From Prevotella multiformis DSM 16608 (lineage in GTDB: Bacteria; Bacteroidota; Bacteroidia; Bacteroidales; Bacteroidaceae), in contig NZ_GL872283.1 in the NCBI RefSeq assembly GCF_000191065.1, positions 1,296,447-1,360,446 of the forward strand: DNA of 64,000 bases. Direction: 5' to 3'. A model generated the notes under the pieces. The model had not been told where the DNA came from, did not search any database, and worked only from the letters and a program-made list of their open reading frames with translations. Positions 7,242 through 16,863 of this stretch are shown piece after piece. Numbering within the stretch: position 1 is the stretch's first letter; each line of letters begins with the position of its first letter. The position numbers and the translations under genes were made by a program.

Positions 7242-9317
7242 ATGTACAAACCAACATTTCAAAAGCGCAGCGTTCTGAAGTTCAAACACTTCTCCAACCA
7301 CGGCTACTCGCTCTTCGCCGTCCTCGGCAAAGAGGTGCTGGTCGGGGTGCTGAGCGTCGCTACTCTGCAGCATGCCACCGCCAAAGGCATCAGTATCGAG
7401 GCCGACAAGGCCGAGACCGACTCAGCTGCTACCGGCCGGGGAGTGATGCTGGATGAAGTAAGCGTGACGGGGACGCGCGCACCGCTGACGGTCAGTCAGC
7501 AGGCGAGAATGGTAACTGTACTGAGCCGCGAGGACATCCAGGCGGCGCCGGTACAAAGTGTAAACGATCTGCTGAAGTATGCCGCCGGCGTGGATGTCCG
7601 GCAGAAAGGCCCCTTGGGCGCCTTGACGGACGTAAGCATCCGCGGCGGCAACTCCGAACAGATCACCGTCCTCCTCAACGGCATCAACATCTGTGATGCA
7701 CAGACAGGACACAACGCCTTTGATTTCCCTGTCGACATCAGCGAAATCGAACGGATCGAAGTCCTCGAAGGGCCTGCAGCCCGGGTTTACGGCACGTCTT
7801 CTTTATTAGGTGCCATCAACATCGTAACCCGGACACCACGGCAGACGAGTCTTTCCGCCCATGCAGAAAGCGGCTCCTACGGCTACTTCAGTGCCGGCGT
7901 GCGCGGCAACCACGCATCCGGAAACCGGTGGAACAACCAGCTGTCGGCCTCCTGCACCCGCAGCGACGGTTATCTCCGCAGCAAGACCGGCCGTCTCAAT
8001 GCCGATTACCGCACGGCAAAAGCCTTCTACCAGGGCGGCTACACGGATGAGGACATAACCGTGAGATGGCACGCCGGACTGAGCGCAAAGGACTTTGGAG
8101 CCAACACGTTCTATTCTTCACGGTATGACGACCAGTTTGAACATACCTTCAAGACCTTCACCGCCCTGCAGGCCGAAAACCTCCGCGGACGCTTCCACAT
8201 CCGGCCGGCCATCTACTGGAACCGCAGCATGGACCGCTTCGAGCTTTTCCGTGATGCGCCTGACAAATATCCGTTCAACTATCACCGTACGGATATTTAC
8301 GGTGTCAATCTCAATGCTTATTTCGACTGGATACTCGGACGGACGGCTGTGGGTGCGGAACTCCGCAACGAAGACCTCGTCAGCGGCAACCTCGGCGAAC
8401 CGCTCTCCCGGCCGAAACACATCCACGGGACAGACCGTGACTACACCGTAGGACTGAACCGGACAAACATCCAGTTCATCCTTGAGCACAACATCATTCT
8501 CGACCGTTTCACGCTTTCCGCCGGTCTGACTGCCGTCAGAAACAGCCAGGCGGATATGCCCATGCGTGTCTATCCGGGCATCGATGCGGGTTACCGTATC
8601 GGGAAAGCATGGAAGCTGTATGCCTCCTACAATGCGTCGCTCCGCATGCCTTCTGTCACCGAGCTGTTCTATTCCGTCGGCGGCTACAAGGCCGACAAGC
8701 ACCTCCGGCCGGAGGAACTATCGGCAATCGAAACCGGTATGAGATACGAAGAGAAGGGTGTCGCAGCAAAGGCAAGCCTCTACTGGAACCATCACCGGAA
8801 CCTCATCGACTGGATCACGGACGGGACGAAGGACGCCGACGGGGCCTTGATATGGAAAAGCGTGAACTTCGGAACAATCAACGATTTCGGTACAGAGGTC
8901 TCACTCGACTTTGACTTCCGGCAGATCTTCCCTGCCCAGCGGTTCTTCAAAAAGCTGGGGATGGCCTACAGCTACATCAGCCAGGACAAAGCGGAAGAGA
9001 AAGGGAAAGTGAGCAAATACACTTTAGAGTATCTGAAGCACAAGCTGGTCGGTACGCTCCAGCTGAACCTCTGGCGCAGCCTCGACCTCGGCATCAATTA
9101 TCGCTTCCAGCACCGCATGGGAAGTTATATCGACAAGAACAACCAAGAGCACGATTACAGGAGCTATGGTGTCGCAGATGCGAGGATGAGCTGGAACGCC
9201 GGGAAGTGGACCGCATACGTTGAAGCCGACAATCTCTTCGGAACACATTATGTCGATTACGGCAACGTACCACAGCCCGGCACGTGGATTGTCGCCGGTT
9301 TCAGCATCCACCTGTAA
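7242..9317 (+). CDS. BtuB-like TonB-dependent outer-membrane receptor
   Basis: A 691-residue TonB-dependent transporter. ATG 7242 is chosen because the promoter element lies at 7177-7184 and the upstream in-frame codon is TTG. A long N-terminal leader is followed by a TonB-box-like segment (EVSVTGTRA), a plug domain (SVNDLLKYAAGVDVRQ, then VSIRGGNSEQITVLLNGI and IERIEVLEGPAARVYGTSSL) and a 22-strand barrel ending in a short C-terminal strand (WIVAGFSIHL). Plug and length resemble the BtuB/CirA group, which imports cobalamin or siderophores using the TonB system. It stands alone, without B12-transport or siderophore genes beside it and without an upstream cobalamin riboswitch, so the substrate is unknown. 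Confidence 0.85.
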   Translation: MYKPTFQKRSVLKFKHFSNHGYSLFAVLGKEVLVGVLSVATLQHATAKGISIEADKAETDSAATGRGVMLDEVSVTGTRAPLTVSQQARMVTVLSREDIQAAPVQSVNDLLKYAAGVDVRQKGPLGALTDVSIRGGNSEQITVLLNGINICDAQTGHNAFDFPVDISEIERIEVLEGPAARVYGTSSLLGAINIVTRTPRQTSLSAHAESGSYGYFSAGVRGNHASGNRWNNQLSASCTRSDGYLRSKTGRLNADYRTAKAFYQGGYTDEDITVRWHAGLSAKDFGANTFYSSRYDDQFEHTFKTFTALQAENLRGRFHIRPAIYWNRSMDRFELFRDAPDKYPFNYHRTDIYGVNLNAYFDWILGRTAVGAELRNEDLVSGNLGEPLSRPKHIHGTDRDYTVGLNRTNIQFILEHNIILDRFTLSAGLTAVRNSQADMPMRVYPGIDAGYRIGKAWKLYASYNASLRMPSVTELFYSVGGYKADKHLRPEELSAIETGMRYEEKGVAAKASLYWNHHRNLIDWITDGTKDADGALIWKSVNFGTINDFGTEVSLDFDFRQIFPAQRFFKKLGMAYSYISQDKAEEKGKVSKYTLEYLKHKLVGTLQLNLWRSLDLGINYRFQHRMGSYIDKNNQEHDYRSYGVADARMSWNAGKWTAYVEADNLFGTHYVDYGNVPQPGTWIVAGFSIHL

Positions 9318-9855
9318 GCCGTTGTCTTACACCGGTTCCGTTCACAGGAATGATTCGTGAACGGACGTGTGTCCCCACATCATCACAGCCTGTCATCCGT
9401 TTACCGGGGCGACAGGCTGTACGCTGTCAGGAAAAACCGGACACGGCAGCACCATCCCGCACATCGGCTGCTCTGCACCTGAAAAGACCCTCCGGCACCA
9501 GCAGGACGGATTCTGTTCTATGACCGGGAAAGCAAGAAAGAGGCTTCCGCCTCCTGCCATAAAGACAACCCCAGCATAATCACTAAAAAACGATTACTAA
9601 TATTTATATATGTTAATTATTGGATGTATGCTGCGTAATTCTGCCTTATGAAATGTTATATTTGCAGCACAAAACCTAAAAAGGAGTTGCTGTTTCCGAT
9701 GAACATCATGGTACATCTCCTCTTACCTAAGCAAAGAACAGACAAATGAGAGAGTATCAGCAGAGGGGGTATCAGGCATAGAACCTATACCGCAGACCAC
9801 GCCTTGGCAGGTTTCACCTAAATCGAATAAGATTATCAACAAACATAAATTACGA
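9318..9855. other. 538-base gap with hairpin and susC leader
   Basis: A 10-base stem (9385-9394 with 9411-9420) lies downstream of the receptor gene but has no T-run. The second half holds the -7 element of the susC-like operon at 9657-9664 and a leader of about 185 bases. No gene is supported apart from a possible 11-codon leader ORF at 9746-9781. Confidence 0.5.
9657..9664 (+). promoter_or_regulatory. -7 element of the glycan-utilisation operon
   Basis: TATATTTG followed by GCAG matches the Bacteroidota -7 box TAnnTTTG. No convincing TTTG sits 19-21 bases upstream, as expected for a promoter that may need an activator. The start codon of the susC-like gene lies about 185 bases downstream. 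Confidence 0.6.
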
Positions 9856-12800
9856 ATGAGAAAAGGAAAGATTCTACCAGTAAGTGTTTTCCTGTCTTGC
9901 TGCTGTCTGAATGCTTTTGCCAGCGACCATGCCGGTCTGTCCGGCAACTTTGGCAAGAACGTTATTGCCGCAGCTGTAAAGGCGAATGCCTCAAAGATTC
10001 AGGGGACACAGCAGTCGGATGGTGATGTAAAGGTCACCGGAACCATCGTTGACAACACGGGCGAACCGGTCATCGGAGCGACAGTCCGCGTCAAGGACAC
10101 GCAGAACGGCACGACGACCGACCTCGACGGCAAGTTCGCACTCACGGCTCACAAGGGTGCGACACTTGTCATCAGCTATATCGGAATGAACACCGAAGAA
10201 GTGAAAGTCACCGGCAATGCTCCGCTGACGGTTACGCTGAAAGCCGAGGCACACCAGATTGAAGAGGTCGTGGTAACGGCCCTGGGCATCAAACGATCGG
10301 AAAAGGCGTTGAGCTACAACGTACAGAAAGTAGGCGGTGAGAGCCTTACAACGGTCAAGAACCCCAACTTCATGAACTCTCTCTCCGGCAAGGTGGCCGG
10401 TGTGAACATCAACGCCTCTTCTGCCGGCATGGGTGGTGCTGCCCGAGTCGTGATGCGCGGTCCGAAGTCCATTACCCGCAGCAACCAGGCGTTGTACGTC
10501 ATCGACGGTGTGCCGGTGAACAACACTTCACAGGGTGAAATCAGCGGCGGCGCATTCAGTTCGCAGCCGGGTTCGGAAGGCATTGCCGACATCAACCCGG
10601 AGGACATCGAGTCGATCAGCGTCCTCAGTGGTCCTGCCGCTGCAGCCCTCTACGGTTCGGCTGCCGCACAGGGTGTCATCATGATCACCACCAAGAAAGG
10701 CAAGGAAGGCAAGGTGAGCGTGACGGTCAGCAACAGCACGCAGTTTGCCAACCCGTTCGTGATGCCGGAGTTCCAGAACTCCTACATCAACCGTGCCGGC
10801 GAGGTGAAGTCGTGGGGTGCCAAGACTCCGTCAGCCTATGGGAACTATGACCCCAAGGACTTCTTCAACACCGGTACGAACGTACAGAACAACGTGTCGC
10901 TGACTGCCGGTACCGACAAGAACCAGACCTACATCTCTCTGGGTACGACGAACGCAAGAGGTATCATCCCCAACAACAAGTACGACCGTTACAACTTTGC
11001 GTTCCGCAATACGACAACGTTCCTGAACGACCGGATGACCCTCGACTTCAGCTTCAACTACATCAAGGAGCACGATACGAACCTGACGGCTCAGGGCCAG
11101 TACTTCAACCCGCTGACAGCCGTCTACCTGTTCCCACGCGGTGAGAGCTTCGATGCCATCCGCACATTCGAAATCTACGACGAGTCGAGAGGCATTAATG
11201 TGCAGAACTGGAACTTCGGCGATGCACTGAGCATGCAGAATCCTTACTGGGTGGCAAAGCGCATGGTACGCTCCAACAACCGCAGCCGCTACATGGTCAG
11301 CGCAAGCCTGAAGTACAAGATTTTCGACTGGATGGATGTAGTGGGCCGCCTGCGCTGGGATGATGCCAACACGAAGCAGGAGGACAAGCGTCATGCTTCT
11401 ACCACGAACCTCTTTGCCCACTCAAAATACGGTTTTTACGGATATGACAAGGTGAACGACCGTTCCCTCTACGGCGACCTGATGTTCAACATCAACAAGA
11501 CGCTGGACGACTTCTCCGTATCGGCCAACCTCGGTGGTTCGTTCTCTCGCATCAAGTACAATGTAACCGGTTTCCAAGGCGGTCTGAAAGCTCCGTCCAA
11601 CCTGTTCACACCGAACGCCATCGACTACGGTACGGCTACGGCAGACAACCGTCCTATTTATACTGACAATGCCCACAAGATCAACTCCCTCTTTGCCAAC
11701 GTCGAACTGGGCTGGCGCAGCATGCTGTTCATGACCCTCACCGGCCGTAACGACTGGGATTCGGCGCTGGACGGTACCGACAACGTGTCCTTCTTCTATC
11801 CGTCAGTAGGTATGTCCGCCGTCATCTCGCAGATGGCGAAGCTCCCGTCATGGATCAGCTACATGAAGGTGCGCGGCTCATGGGCATCGGTGGGTTCTGC
11901 CATCTCGCCCAACATCACCTCACCGTGGCGTTACGTCTACAACCCGGCATCCGGCACTTACAGCACCGTTACCTACAAGTTCCCGAAGAACTTCCGTCCC
12001 GAGCGTACCAACTCGTGGGAGGCCGGTCTGACGACGCGTTTCTTCAACAACGCTCTGACCCTGGATGTCACGCTCTATCAGTCGAACACCAAGAACCAGA
12101 CGTTCCTCCGTCCCATCACCGGCGGACAGGGATTCACTTCCGAGTATGTACAGACCGGTAACGTGCGGAACCGCGGTATCGAGCTGTCACTGGGCTACAA
12201 CCACACATGGGGCGACTTCGCATGGAGCAGCAGCTTCACTTACAGTGCCAACCGCAACAAGATCGTCGAGCTGCTCAACGACCCGAACGAGGTCATCAAC
12301 CAGGGCGGTCTGAACGGTGCGAACATCATCCTGAAAAAGGGCGGCACGATGGGAGATGTCTACATGACGAGCGACTTCAAGCGCGATGCCGAAGGCAACA
12401 TCGCTGTCAAGGACGGCAATGTATCACAGGTGAACCTTCCCAATCCATCCTACCGTGGATCCGTACTGCCGAAGGGCAACATCGGTTTCTCCAACGACTT
12501 CTCATGGAAAGGCTTTAACCTCGGTTTCGTTGTCACGGCACGTTTCGGCGGTATCGTCATGTCGCAGACACAGGCGCTGATGGATGCCTACGGCGTTTCC
12601 AAGGCTTCTGCAGAGGCGCGCGACAAGGGTGGCATAGCCGTCAACAAGGGTCTGGTTTCAGCCGAGAAGTACTACTCTGTAGTCGGTGGTGACAACCCCA
12701 TCTGGTCCGAATACATCTACAGTGCAACCAACGCACGTCTCCAGGAGGCCCACCTCGCTTATACTTTCCCACGCCGAATGCTTTCCGGCATGGAGCTGAC

Positions 12801-12957
12801 GCTCGGTCTGACAGCCAACAACCTGTTCATGATCTACAACAAGGCACCGTTCGACCCGGAGGCAACAGCATCGACAGGAACCTATTACCAGGGCTTCGAC
12901 TACCTCATGCAGCCGAGTCTCCGCACGCTTGGTTTCAACGTAAAACTGAAGTTCTAA
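9856..12957 (+). CDS. SusC/RagA family TonB-linked outer-membrane transporter
   Basis: A 1033-residue SusC-family protein. A signal peptide (about residues 1-22, ending CCCLNAFAS) is followed by a carboxypeptidase-D regulatory-like domain near residues 55-135 (VTGTIVDNTGEPVIGATVRV). Then come a TonB box (QIEEVVVTALGIKR), a plug (SLSGKVAGVNINASSAGMGG, YVIDGVPVNN, DIESISVLSGPAAAALYGS) and a barrel ending in LRTLGFNVKLKF. SusC proteins import oligosaccharides across the outer membrane and pair with a SusD lid, encoded 27 bases downstream. The downstream GH18-like enzyme suggests N-glycan or chitobiose-containing oligosaccharides as cargo. No sensor, anti-sigma or hybrid two-component gene is adjacent, so control must act from elsewhere. 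Confidence 0.95.
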   Translation: MRKGKILPVSVFLSCCCLNAFASDHAGLSGNFGKNVIAAAVKANASKIQGTQQSDGDVKVTGTIVDNTGEPVIGATVRVKDTQNGTTTDLDGKFALTAHKGATLVISYIGMNTEEVKVTGNAPLTVTLKAEAHQIEEVVVTALGIKRSEKALSYNVQKVGGESLTTVKNPNFMNSLSGKVAGVNINASSAGMGGAARVVMRGPKSITRSNQALYVIDGVPVNNTSQGEISGGAFSSQPGSEGIADINPEDIESISVLSGPAAAALYGSAAAQGVIMITTKKGKEGKVSVTVSNSTQFANPFVMPEFQNSYINRAGEVKSWGAKTPSAYGNYDPKDFFNTGTNVQNNVSLTAGTDKNQTYISLGTTNARGIIPNNKYDRYNFAFRNTTTFLNDRMTLDFSFNYIKEHDTNLTAQGQYFNPLTAVYLFPRGESFDAIRTFEIYDESRGINVQNWNFGDALSMQNPYWVAKRMVRSNNRSRYMVSASLKYKIFDWMDVVGRLRWDDANTKQEDKRHASTTNLFAHSKYGFYGYDKVNDRSLYGDLMFNINKTLDDFSVSANLGGSFSRIKYNVTGFQGGLKAPSNLFTPNAIDYGTATADNRPIYTDNAHKINSLFANVELGWRSMLFMTLTGRNDWDSALDGTDNVSFFYPSVGMSAVISQMAKLPSWISYMKVRGSWASVGSAISPNITSPWRYVYNPASGTYSTVTYKFPKNFRPERTNSWEAGLTTRFFNNALTLDVTLYQSNTKNQTFLRPITGGQGFTSEYVQTGNVRNRGIELSLGYNHTWGDFAWSSSFTYSANRNKIVELLNDPNEVINQGGLNGANIILKKGGTMGDVYMTSDFKRDAEGNIAVKDGNVSQVNLPNPSYRGSVLPKGNIGFSNDFSWKGFNLGFVVTARFGGIVMSQTQALMDAYGVSKASAEARDKGGIAVNKGLVSAEKYYSVVGGDNPIWSEYIYSATNARLQEAHLAYTFPRRMLSGMELTLGLTANNLFMIYNKAPFDPEATASTGTYYQGFDYLMQPSLRTLGFNVKLKF

Positions 12958-12984
12958 CTATCACACTGATTTAATCAATTCGAA

Positions 12985-14541
12985 ATGAAAAAGAACAATA
13001 TATACAGAGCTGTCACTGCCTGCACCTTTGCGAGTGCGGTACTATTCTCAATGCCGTCCTGTACGGATGGCTTCCACGAGGCCAACCGCCCGGGGACAGG
13101 AGCCTCTGCAGAGGATCTGAACCGTGACAACTACATGACATCCTCGTTCATCGTTCAGATGGAAAACGAAGCTTTCCCTGAGCAGGAAAACACCTACCAG
13201 ATGAACCAGGACCTCATCGGCAACTACCTGAGCCGCTACATGACCTATGCCAACAACGGCTTTGCCGAGAAGAACTTCGCCCGCCTGAATGCTCCCAACG
13301 GATGGGTGCGCTATCCGTTCAAGGACTCCATGCCCAAGACAGTATCGGCCTTCAAGGAGATTGCACGCGTCACCAACGGGCAGGGGCTGAACTATGCCTG
13401 GGCACTGATTCTCCGCGCACAGTCGTTCATGCGGCTCACGGATATGTACGGTCCGATTCCCATCGGGGCTGATCCCAACGACGGCAACGCCTACTCTTCA
13501 CAGGAGGAAGTCTACAAGAGTCTGATTGCCGATCTCAATAAAGCAACCGGAATCATCAGCCCGCTGGTGGCTGCCAACCCCGACCTTACCGTCTCTGCAG
13601 AGCACGACAAGGTCTATCAGGGCAAGTTCGCCAAGTGGCTGAAATATGCCAATTCGCTGAAACTCCGCATTGCCATCCGCATCCGCTTCGTTGCTCCTGC
13701 ACTGGCAAAACAGCTGGGCGAACAGGCCGTACAGGATGGGGTCATCACGAGCAATGAGGACAACTGCACCATCGCTTACACACCCAACGGACAGTACAAG
13801 ACCTCTGTTGAGTGGGGCGACAGCCGTGCCTGTGCCGACCTTGAATGCTATCTTGCAGGTTATAACGACCCACGTCTTGCCAAGTTCTTCAAGCCGACCG
13901 AGGATGTAGGTCCGCGTACCATCATCGGCTGCCGGGCCGCTGCCAAAATCGGAAACAAAGCCACAGCCGACAAAGCCTACTCTGCCGCCAACATCAACCA
14001 GAACAGCGAGGGCGTATGGCTCACCGCTTCCGAGATGGCATTCTGCCGTGCGGAAGGTGCGCTGGCAGGCTGGAGCAACATGGGCGGAACAGCCCAGTCG
14101 CTCTACGAAGAGGGCGTAAGACTTTCCTTCGAGCAGTGGGGCGCAGGCGATGCGACAAGCTATCTGGCCGACAACACGTCCACCGAAGCCGATTATGTCG
14201 ACCCCATCAGCGAATACGGCGGCAATGTCAGTGCCGTAAGCAACATCACCATCAAGTGGGACAATGCGGCCACCGATGACCAGAAGCTGGAGCGGCTTGC
14301 CACACAGAAGTGGATCGCCATGTTCCCGAACGGGCAGGAAGGCTGGTGCGAAATCCGCCGTACAGGCTATCCGAAGGTGTTCCCTCTGGCACAGCCGACC
14401 GACTACAGCATCCAGGTCGCCAACCGCATTCCCTTCGACATAGACGAGGCTACCAACAACAAGGACAACTACCTCAAGGCCGTACAGCTGCTGAACGGAG
14501 CAGACGACTACGCTACCAAGATGTGGTGGCAGCGCAGATAA
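12985..14541 (+). CDS. SusD-like surface glycan-binding lipoprotein
   Basis: A 518-residue lipoprotein: the signal peptide ends in a lipobox with Cys near residue 26 (SMPSCTDGFHEA). The acidic residues just after it fit the Bacteroidota surface-export rule. The body is alpha-helical with SusD-type TPR features (ALILRAQSFMRLTDMYGPIP, and GVWLTASEMAFCRAEGALAG near the C-terminal third) and ends in MWWQRR. It looks closer to the SusD-like_2 subgroup than to classic SusD. It acts as the lid of the SusC-like transporter encoded just upstream. The GH18-like gene follows after 32 bases. Confidence 0.93.
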   Translation: MKKNNIYRAVTACTFASAVLFSMPSCTDGFHEANRPGTGASAEDLNRDNYMTSSFIVQMENEAFPEQENTYQMNQDLIGNYLSRYMTYANNGFAEKNFARLNAPNGWVRYPFKDSMPKTVSAFKEIARVTNGQGLNYAWALILRAQSFMRLTDMYGPIPIGADPNDGNAYSSQEEVYKSLIADLNKATGIISPLVAANPDLTVSAEHDKVYQGKFAKWLKYANSLKLRIAIRIRFVAPALAKQLGEQAVQDGVITSNEDNCTIAYTPNGQYKTSVEWGDSRACADLECYLAGYNDPRLAKFFKPTEDVGPRTIIGCRAAAKIGNKATADKAYSAANINQNSEGVWLTASEMAFCRAEGALAGWSNMGGTAQSLYEEGVRLSFEQWGAGDATSYLADNTSTEADYVDPISEYGGNVSAVSNITIKWDNAATDDQKLERLATQKWIAMFPNGQEGWCEIRRTGYPKVFPLAQPTDYSIQVANRIPFDIDEATNNKDNYLKAVQLLNGADDYATKMWWQRR

Positions 14542-14573
14542 AACATCATTCATCAACAAACACTCGATAGAAA

Positions 14574-15665
14574 ATGAAGAATATAATCAAGATATTCCTG
14601 CTTTCTGCCTGCGCTGCAACGGCTTTCACAGCCTGCAGCGACTGGACAGAGACAGAGACAAAGAACGGAGCCGACCTCACCCACTCCAACAAGTCCGAGG
14701 CGTATTACGCACAGCTCCGCGACTACAAGAAGACCGACCATGCCGTGGCTTTCGGCTGGTTCGGCAACTGGACAGGAACAGGCGTGACGTATGAGAATTC
14801 CTTGGCAGGCCTTCCTGACAGCACCGACTTCGTCTCTCTGTGGGGCAACTGGAAGAACCCGACCGAGGCCATGCTCAACGACCTGCGGTTCGTGCAGCAG
14901 ACCAAGGGCACGAAGGTGCTCATTTCCTGCCTTGTCTTCGACATCGGCGACCAGATTACCCCGACACAGACGGACAAGTCCATCTCCTGGAAGGAATGGC
15001 GGCACAAGTTCTGGGGATGGGGCGACGACGAGGCTTCACAGATCGCCGCTACCGAAAAGTATGCCAATGCCATCTGCGACACGATCGACAAGTACGGCTA
15101 CGACGGCTTCGACCTCGATGCCGAGCCAGACTATGCACAGCCTTTCGCTACAGACAAAGAGCTGTGGGTCAACCCCAAAGTCATGGAGGCTTTCGTAAAG
15201 ACCATGTCCAAGCGCATCGGCCCGAAGTCGGGCACAGGACGTATGTTCGTCGTCGACGGACAGCCTGAAAGAATCCCGGCAGAGTATGGCAACGACCTCA
15301 ACTACTTCATCCTCCAGGCCTATGCAAGCTCAAGCAACTACGGCCTGAACGAACGTTTCGCCGTACAGGCAGACCACTTCAAGGATCATCTTACACCGGC
15401 ACAGGTGGCCAGGAAGATCATCGTATGCGAGAACTTCGAAAGTTCTGCCGGCACAGGCGGCGCCAGGTTCACCCTGGACAACGGTACGGTCGTTCCCTCC
15501 CTGTGGGGTATGGCTTACTGGCGACCCACCTATGACGGCGTGTCCTACAGCAAAGGCGGCGTCGGCACCTACCACATGGAATACGAATACAACGTTTCCG
15601 GACAGACCGGCAACTATCCGTTCCTGCGCAAGGCCATCCAGATCATGAATCCATCTATCCATTAA
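14574..15665 (+). CDS. GH18 endo-beta-N-acetylglucosaminidase-like lipoprotein
   Basis: A 363-residue lipoprotein with lipobox Cys21 (AFTACSDWTE). The GH18 catalytic signature D-x-x-D-x-D-x-E is intact as YGYDGFDLDAEPDY, with D177, D180, D182 and the acid Glu184. A YFILQAYASSS strand later matches the usual substrate-floor strand of the barrel. GH18 enzymes cleave beta-1,4 GlcNAc-GlcNAc linkages by substrate-assisted catalysis. The size and company (SusC, SusD and two DUF1735 proteins) resemble known Bacteroides loci whose GH18 releases N-glycans from glycoproteins, so an endo-acting, surface-anchored role is likely. Chitinase-type activity cannot be excluded. Confidence 0.88.
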   Translation: MKNIIKIFLLSACAATAFTACSDWTETETKNGADLTHSNKSEAYYAQLRDYKKTDHAVAFGWFGNWTGTGVTYENSLAGLPDSTDFVSLWGNWKNPTEAMLNDLRFVQQTKGTKVLISCLVFDIGDQITPTQTDKSISWKEWRHKFWGWGDDEASQIAATEKYANAICDTIDKYGYDGFDLDAEPDYAQPFATDKELWVNPKVMEAFVKTMSKRIGPKSGTGRMFVVDGQPERIPAEYGNDLNYFILQAYASSSNYGLNERFAVQADHFKDHLTPAQVARKIIVCENFESSAGTGGARFTLDNGTVVPSLWGMAYWRPTYDGVSYSKGGVGTYHMEYEYNVSGQTGNYPFLRKAIQIMNPSIH

Positions 15666-15678
15666 TCAAGACTATCAA

Positions 15679-16842
15679 ATGATGAAATACAACATTTCAA
15701 AGCACGTCATGGGAGGGCTCGCAGCAGCCTCCCTGATGCTGCTGGCAGCCTGCAACAATGCGGAATACTCTCCACTTTCCAACCAGGCTTACATCGCACA
15801 GACCAATACCAACGGCAACTCCAACGAAAAGGTGACCATCGGCAACACCGCCGTAACCACCACTGTGAATGTACGCCTCTCCGACCCGGCAACGGAAGAC
15901 TGCACCTTCGAGGTCGTGACAGACGAAAGCGCGCTCGATGCCTACAACCAGCGCAACGAGACTTCCTACAAGGTTCTGCCAAAAGAGTTCTACAGCCTGT
16001 CAGGTTCTGAAGTGACCATTGAAGCCGGGAAGACAACCTCATCGGCCGTAACACTGACCATCAACCCATTGACACAAGCACTGAAGGAAAGCGGACAGAA
16101 GTATGCCGTCGCGCTTCGCCTGAAGAGCAAGGACGGGAAATATGACGTGCTGAACTCCGGCAGCACGATGGTTTACCTGCTCGACCAGGTCATCTACCAG
16201 GCAGTACCGACCATCAACGCATCGCACAACATCCACTTCACCATGCGCCAGGCATACGACCTGAACGAGTGGACACTGGAGTTCAACGTCAACATGAGCG
16301 AGCTGGGCAAGGGCCTGGGCGAGCTGAACAACCAGGCACTCTTCGGTGCATGGGGCAGCAACGGCGGTGAAATCTACACCCGCTTCGGCGACGCTCCGAT
16401 CGAGGGCAACCGCCTGCAGATTAAGACGCAGGGCACGCAGATGAACAGCAAGATGCTCTTTGATGCGAAAAAATGGTATCACATCGCCTTCGTCTGCACA
16501 GGAACGAAGCTCTACCTCTACGTCAACGGCGTGCTCGACAACTCCATGTCGCTGCCCGGCAACACGACCAACATCGCCAGCCCGATCAACTTCGGCAACA
16601 CCGATTATCTCAAAGCCGACGTGAAAGTCAGTGAGCTGCGCTTCTGGACCAAGGCACGCACACAGGCACAGGTGCTCAACAACATGTACGCCTGCGACCC
16701 GAAGAGCGACGGTCTGGAAGCCTACTGGAAACTGAACGAGGGACAGGGCGACACCTTCGCCGATGCGACAGGGCACGGCAACACCGGTAAGTGCGTGTCC
16801 GTCCCCAACTGGGAACAGAACGTGAGAATCGATGGTAAATAA
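15679..16842 (+). CDS. DUF1735 plus LamG-like surface lipoprotein
   Basis: A 387-residue lipoprotein (lipobox LLAACNNAEY). About residues 30-170 form a DUF1735-type immunoglobulin-like domain, including LPKEFYSLSGSEVTIEAGK. About residues 180-387 form a laminin-G/concanavalin-A-like sandwich (FTMRQAYDLNEWTLEFNVNM, KKWYHIAFVCTGTKLYLYVN, KVSELRFWTKARTQAQV, EAYWKLNEGQGDTFADATGH). Such proteins beside SusC/SusD act as surface glycan-binding proteins. It starts 13 bases after the GH18 gene, with two adjacent ATG codons at 15679 and 15682. No catalytic residues were recognised. Confidence 0.88.
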   Translation: MMKYNISKHVMGGLAAASLMLLAACNNAEYSPLSNQAYIAQTNTNGNSNEKVTIGNTAVTTTVNVRLSDPATEDCTFEVVTDESALDAYNQRNETSYKVLPKEFYSLSGSEVTIEAGKTTSSAVTLTINPLTQALKESGQKYAVALRLKSKDGKYDVLNSGSTMVYLLDQVIYQAVPTINASHNIHFTMRQAYDLNEWTLEFNVNMSELGKGLGELNNQALFGAWGSNGGEIYTRFGDAPIEGNRLQIKTQGTQMNSKMLFDAKKWYHIAFVCTGTKLYLYVNGVLDNSMSLPGNTTNIASPINFGNTDYLKADVKVSELRFWTKARTQAQVLNNMYACDPKSDGLEAYWKLNEGQGDTFADATGHGNTGKCVSVPNWEQNVRIDGK

Positions 16843-16863
16843 GTTTTTAAGCAAGACCCAATC

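Noticed and set aside
13498..14559. 353-codon minus-strand frame opposite the SusD-like gene
   Set aside because: It lies antisense to a clear SusD gene and its product has no recognisable motif; GC-rich third positions explain it.
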